Below are positions 63,179 to 64,000 of a stretch of 64,000 bases of DNA, piece by piece. This DNA is from Streptomyces xanthochromogenes (lineage in GTDB: Bacteria; Actinomycetota; Actinomycetes; Streptomycetales; Streptomycetaceae): assembly GCF_014650455.1 (NCBI RefSeq), contig NZ_BMUZ01000015.1, positions 194,257 through 258,256 of the forward strand, given 5' to 3'. Position 1 is the first letter of the stretch. Every line of letters starts with the position of its first letter. Both the position numbers and the translations under genes were made by a program. The notes below the pieces were generated by a model. It worked only from the letters and a program-made list of their open reading frames with translations, made no database searches and was not told where the DNA came from.

Positions 63179-64000
63179 ATGAGTCGAGTTGTCCCTGCGG
63201 GCGCACGGCGGATCGCCGAGGTGCGGCTCACCCCCGTCCTCGTCTGCGACCCCCCGCTCCTCAACGTCCAGGGCGTGCATCAGCCGTACACGCCCCGCCT
63301 GATCGTCGAGGTCGTCACGGACGAGGGGGTGACCGGGGTCGGCGAGACGTACGGCGACACCCCGTACCTCGAACTGGCCCGACCGTATGCCGGGGCGCTG
63401 CTGGGTCACGAGCTCGCCGACCTCAACGGCCTGTTCACGTCCATGAACCTCATCGATGTGGACGAGTCCCGGATCGACGACTCGGTGGACGTCGGCGGGC
63501 TGCGGGGCGTGCAGACCGCGGACAAGCTGCGCCTGTCCGTCGTCTCCGCCTTCGAGGTCGCCTGTCTGGACGCGCTCGGCAAGACCGGGGGCGTCCCCGT
63601 CCACACCCTGCTCGGCGGCAAGGTCCGCGACGCCGTGGACTACAGCGCCTACCTCTTCTACCGCTGGGCCGAACACCCCGGCGGCGCGGGGGAGAAGGAC
63701 TCCTGGGGCGCGGCGCTCGACCCCGCGGGGATCGTCGAGCAGGCCCGCCGTTTCGTGCGCGAGTACGGCTTCCGCTCCTTCAAGCTCAAGGGCGGTGTCT
63801 TCCCGCCCGAGCAGGAGGTGGCCGCGGTCCGCGCCCTCGCCGCCGCCTTCCCCGGCCACCCGCTCCGGCTCGACCCCAACGGCGGCTGGACGCCGGGGAC
63901 CTCGCTGCGGGTGGCCGCCGAACTCGCCGACGTACTCGAATACCTGGAGGACCCGGCGCCGGGCACGGCCGCGATGGCCGAGGTGTCACGGGGCACCTCG
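63179..64000 (+). CDS. Glucarate dehydratase-like enolase-superfamily enzyme (3' end beyond window)
   Basis: The frame from ATG 63179 is open to the window end (274 codons). It starts with the capping domain (AEVRLTPVLVCDPPLLNVQG, VVTDEGVTGVGETYG) and continues into the barrel with FKLKGG (KxK base, about residue 200) and DPNGGW (metal-binding Asp, about residue 230). Enolase-superfamily acid-sugar dehydratases remove water from sugar acids. GlucD-type enzymes share KxK and DxN. The later metal ligands and general acid lie beyond the window, so the substrate is not certain. Confidence 0.87.
   Translation, partial: MSRVVPAGARRIAEVRLTPVLVCDPPLLNVQGVHQPYTPRLIVEVVTDEGVTGVGETYGDTPYLELARPYAGALLGHELADLNGLFTSMNLIDVDESRIDDSVDVGGLRGVQTADKLRLSVVSAFEVACLDALGKTGGVPVHTLLGGKVRDAVDYSAYLFYRWAEHPGGAGEKDSWGAALDPAGIVEQARRFVREYGFRSFKLKGGVFPPEQEVAAVRALAAAFPGHPLRLDPNGGWTPGTSLRVAAELADVLEYLEDPAPGTAAMAEVSRGTS

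Noticed and set aside
1..64000. Insertion sequences, integrase or phage attachment sites
   Set aside because: No transposase or recombinase reading frame with recognisable motifs, and no terminal inverted repeats with target duplications, were found.

Overview
The window is high-GC actinobacterial DNA and almost certainly Streptomyces. Evidence is the strong GC bias at third codon positions, GTG/TTG starts with GGAGG-type ribosome sites, ATGA/TGATG gene overlaps, a SARP regulator, and a housekeeping block (rpsT, lepA, hemW, hrcA with a CIRCE operator, dnaJ, rsmE, HIT, RNase Z) of the streptomycete kind.

Positions 1-23.7 kb are one side of an aromatic (type II) polyketide gene cluster that runs off the left edge. 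It holds a minimal PKS (KS-alpha, chain length factor with Gln at the active-site position, ACP), a ketoreductase, a didomain aromatase/cyclase, a single-domain SRPBCC cyclase and a PF04199-type cyclase. It also has a type II thioesterase, an acyl-CoA ligase, an FAD monooxygenase, two double-domain ABM monooxygenases, an aldo/keto reductase, an NTF2-like protein, a KAS III-like acyltransferase and a short SDR epimerase/reductase. Three glycosyltransferases, a two-gene ABC exporter and an NRPS (A-PCP-C, cut by the window edge) complete it. The predicted product is a reduced, cyclised, oxidised and glycosylated polyketide with an amino-acid-derived part. No deoxysugar synthesis genes are visible here, so they must lie elsewhere. 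A SARP activator (23.7-24.5 kb) faces this cluster. Three promoter regions, in front of the GT1-NRPS unit, in the divergent 7.8 kb promoter and in the divergent 17.8 kb promoter, carry SARP-like heptamers at exact 11-bp spacing.

Positions 24.8-33.6 kb look like a separate small RiPP system of the azol(in)e type. A 56-codon candidate precursor peptide is coupled (TGATG) to a fused E1-like/YcaO cyclodehydratase. Next comes a 214-aa protein resembling only the front part of SagB dehydrogenases. Then come two adjacent genes that each encode a double-headed DesK-type sensor kinase (two membrane-plus-kinase modules per protein), and one LuxR-type response regulator. Positions 33.8-38.6 kb hold a small unknown protein, a fatty acyl-AMP ligase, an acyl-CoA-dehydrogenase-like flavoprotein and an Sfp-type phosphopantetheinyl transferase, ending at a perfect 19-bp bidirectional terminator.

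From 38.8 kb to the right edge is core chromosome: rpsT, lepA, a long-chain acyl-CoA synthetase, a response regulator and a giant HAMP-array hybrid kinase, a SpoIIE-type phosphatase, hemW, a DUF3097-like protein, a metallo-beta-lactamase-fold hydrolase, CIRCE-hrcA-dnaJ, a nitronate monooxygenase, rsmE, a lipoprotein, a HIT protein, an RNase Z-like protein, an adenosine/adenine deaminase, an MFS permease and the first part of a glucarate-dehydratase-like enolase. A composite G/C-rich repeat family sits between three convergent gene pairs (18.5, 51.7 and 61.3 kb). No tRNA, rRNA, CRISPR or insertion sequence was recognised.
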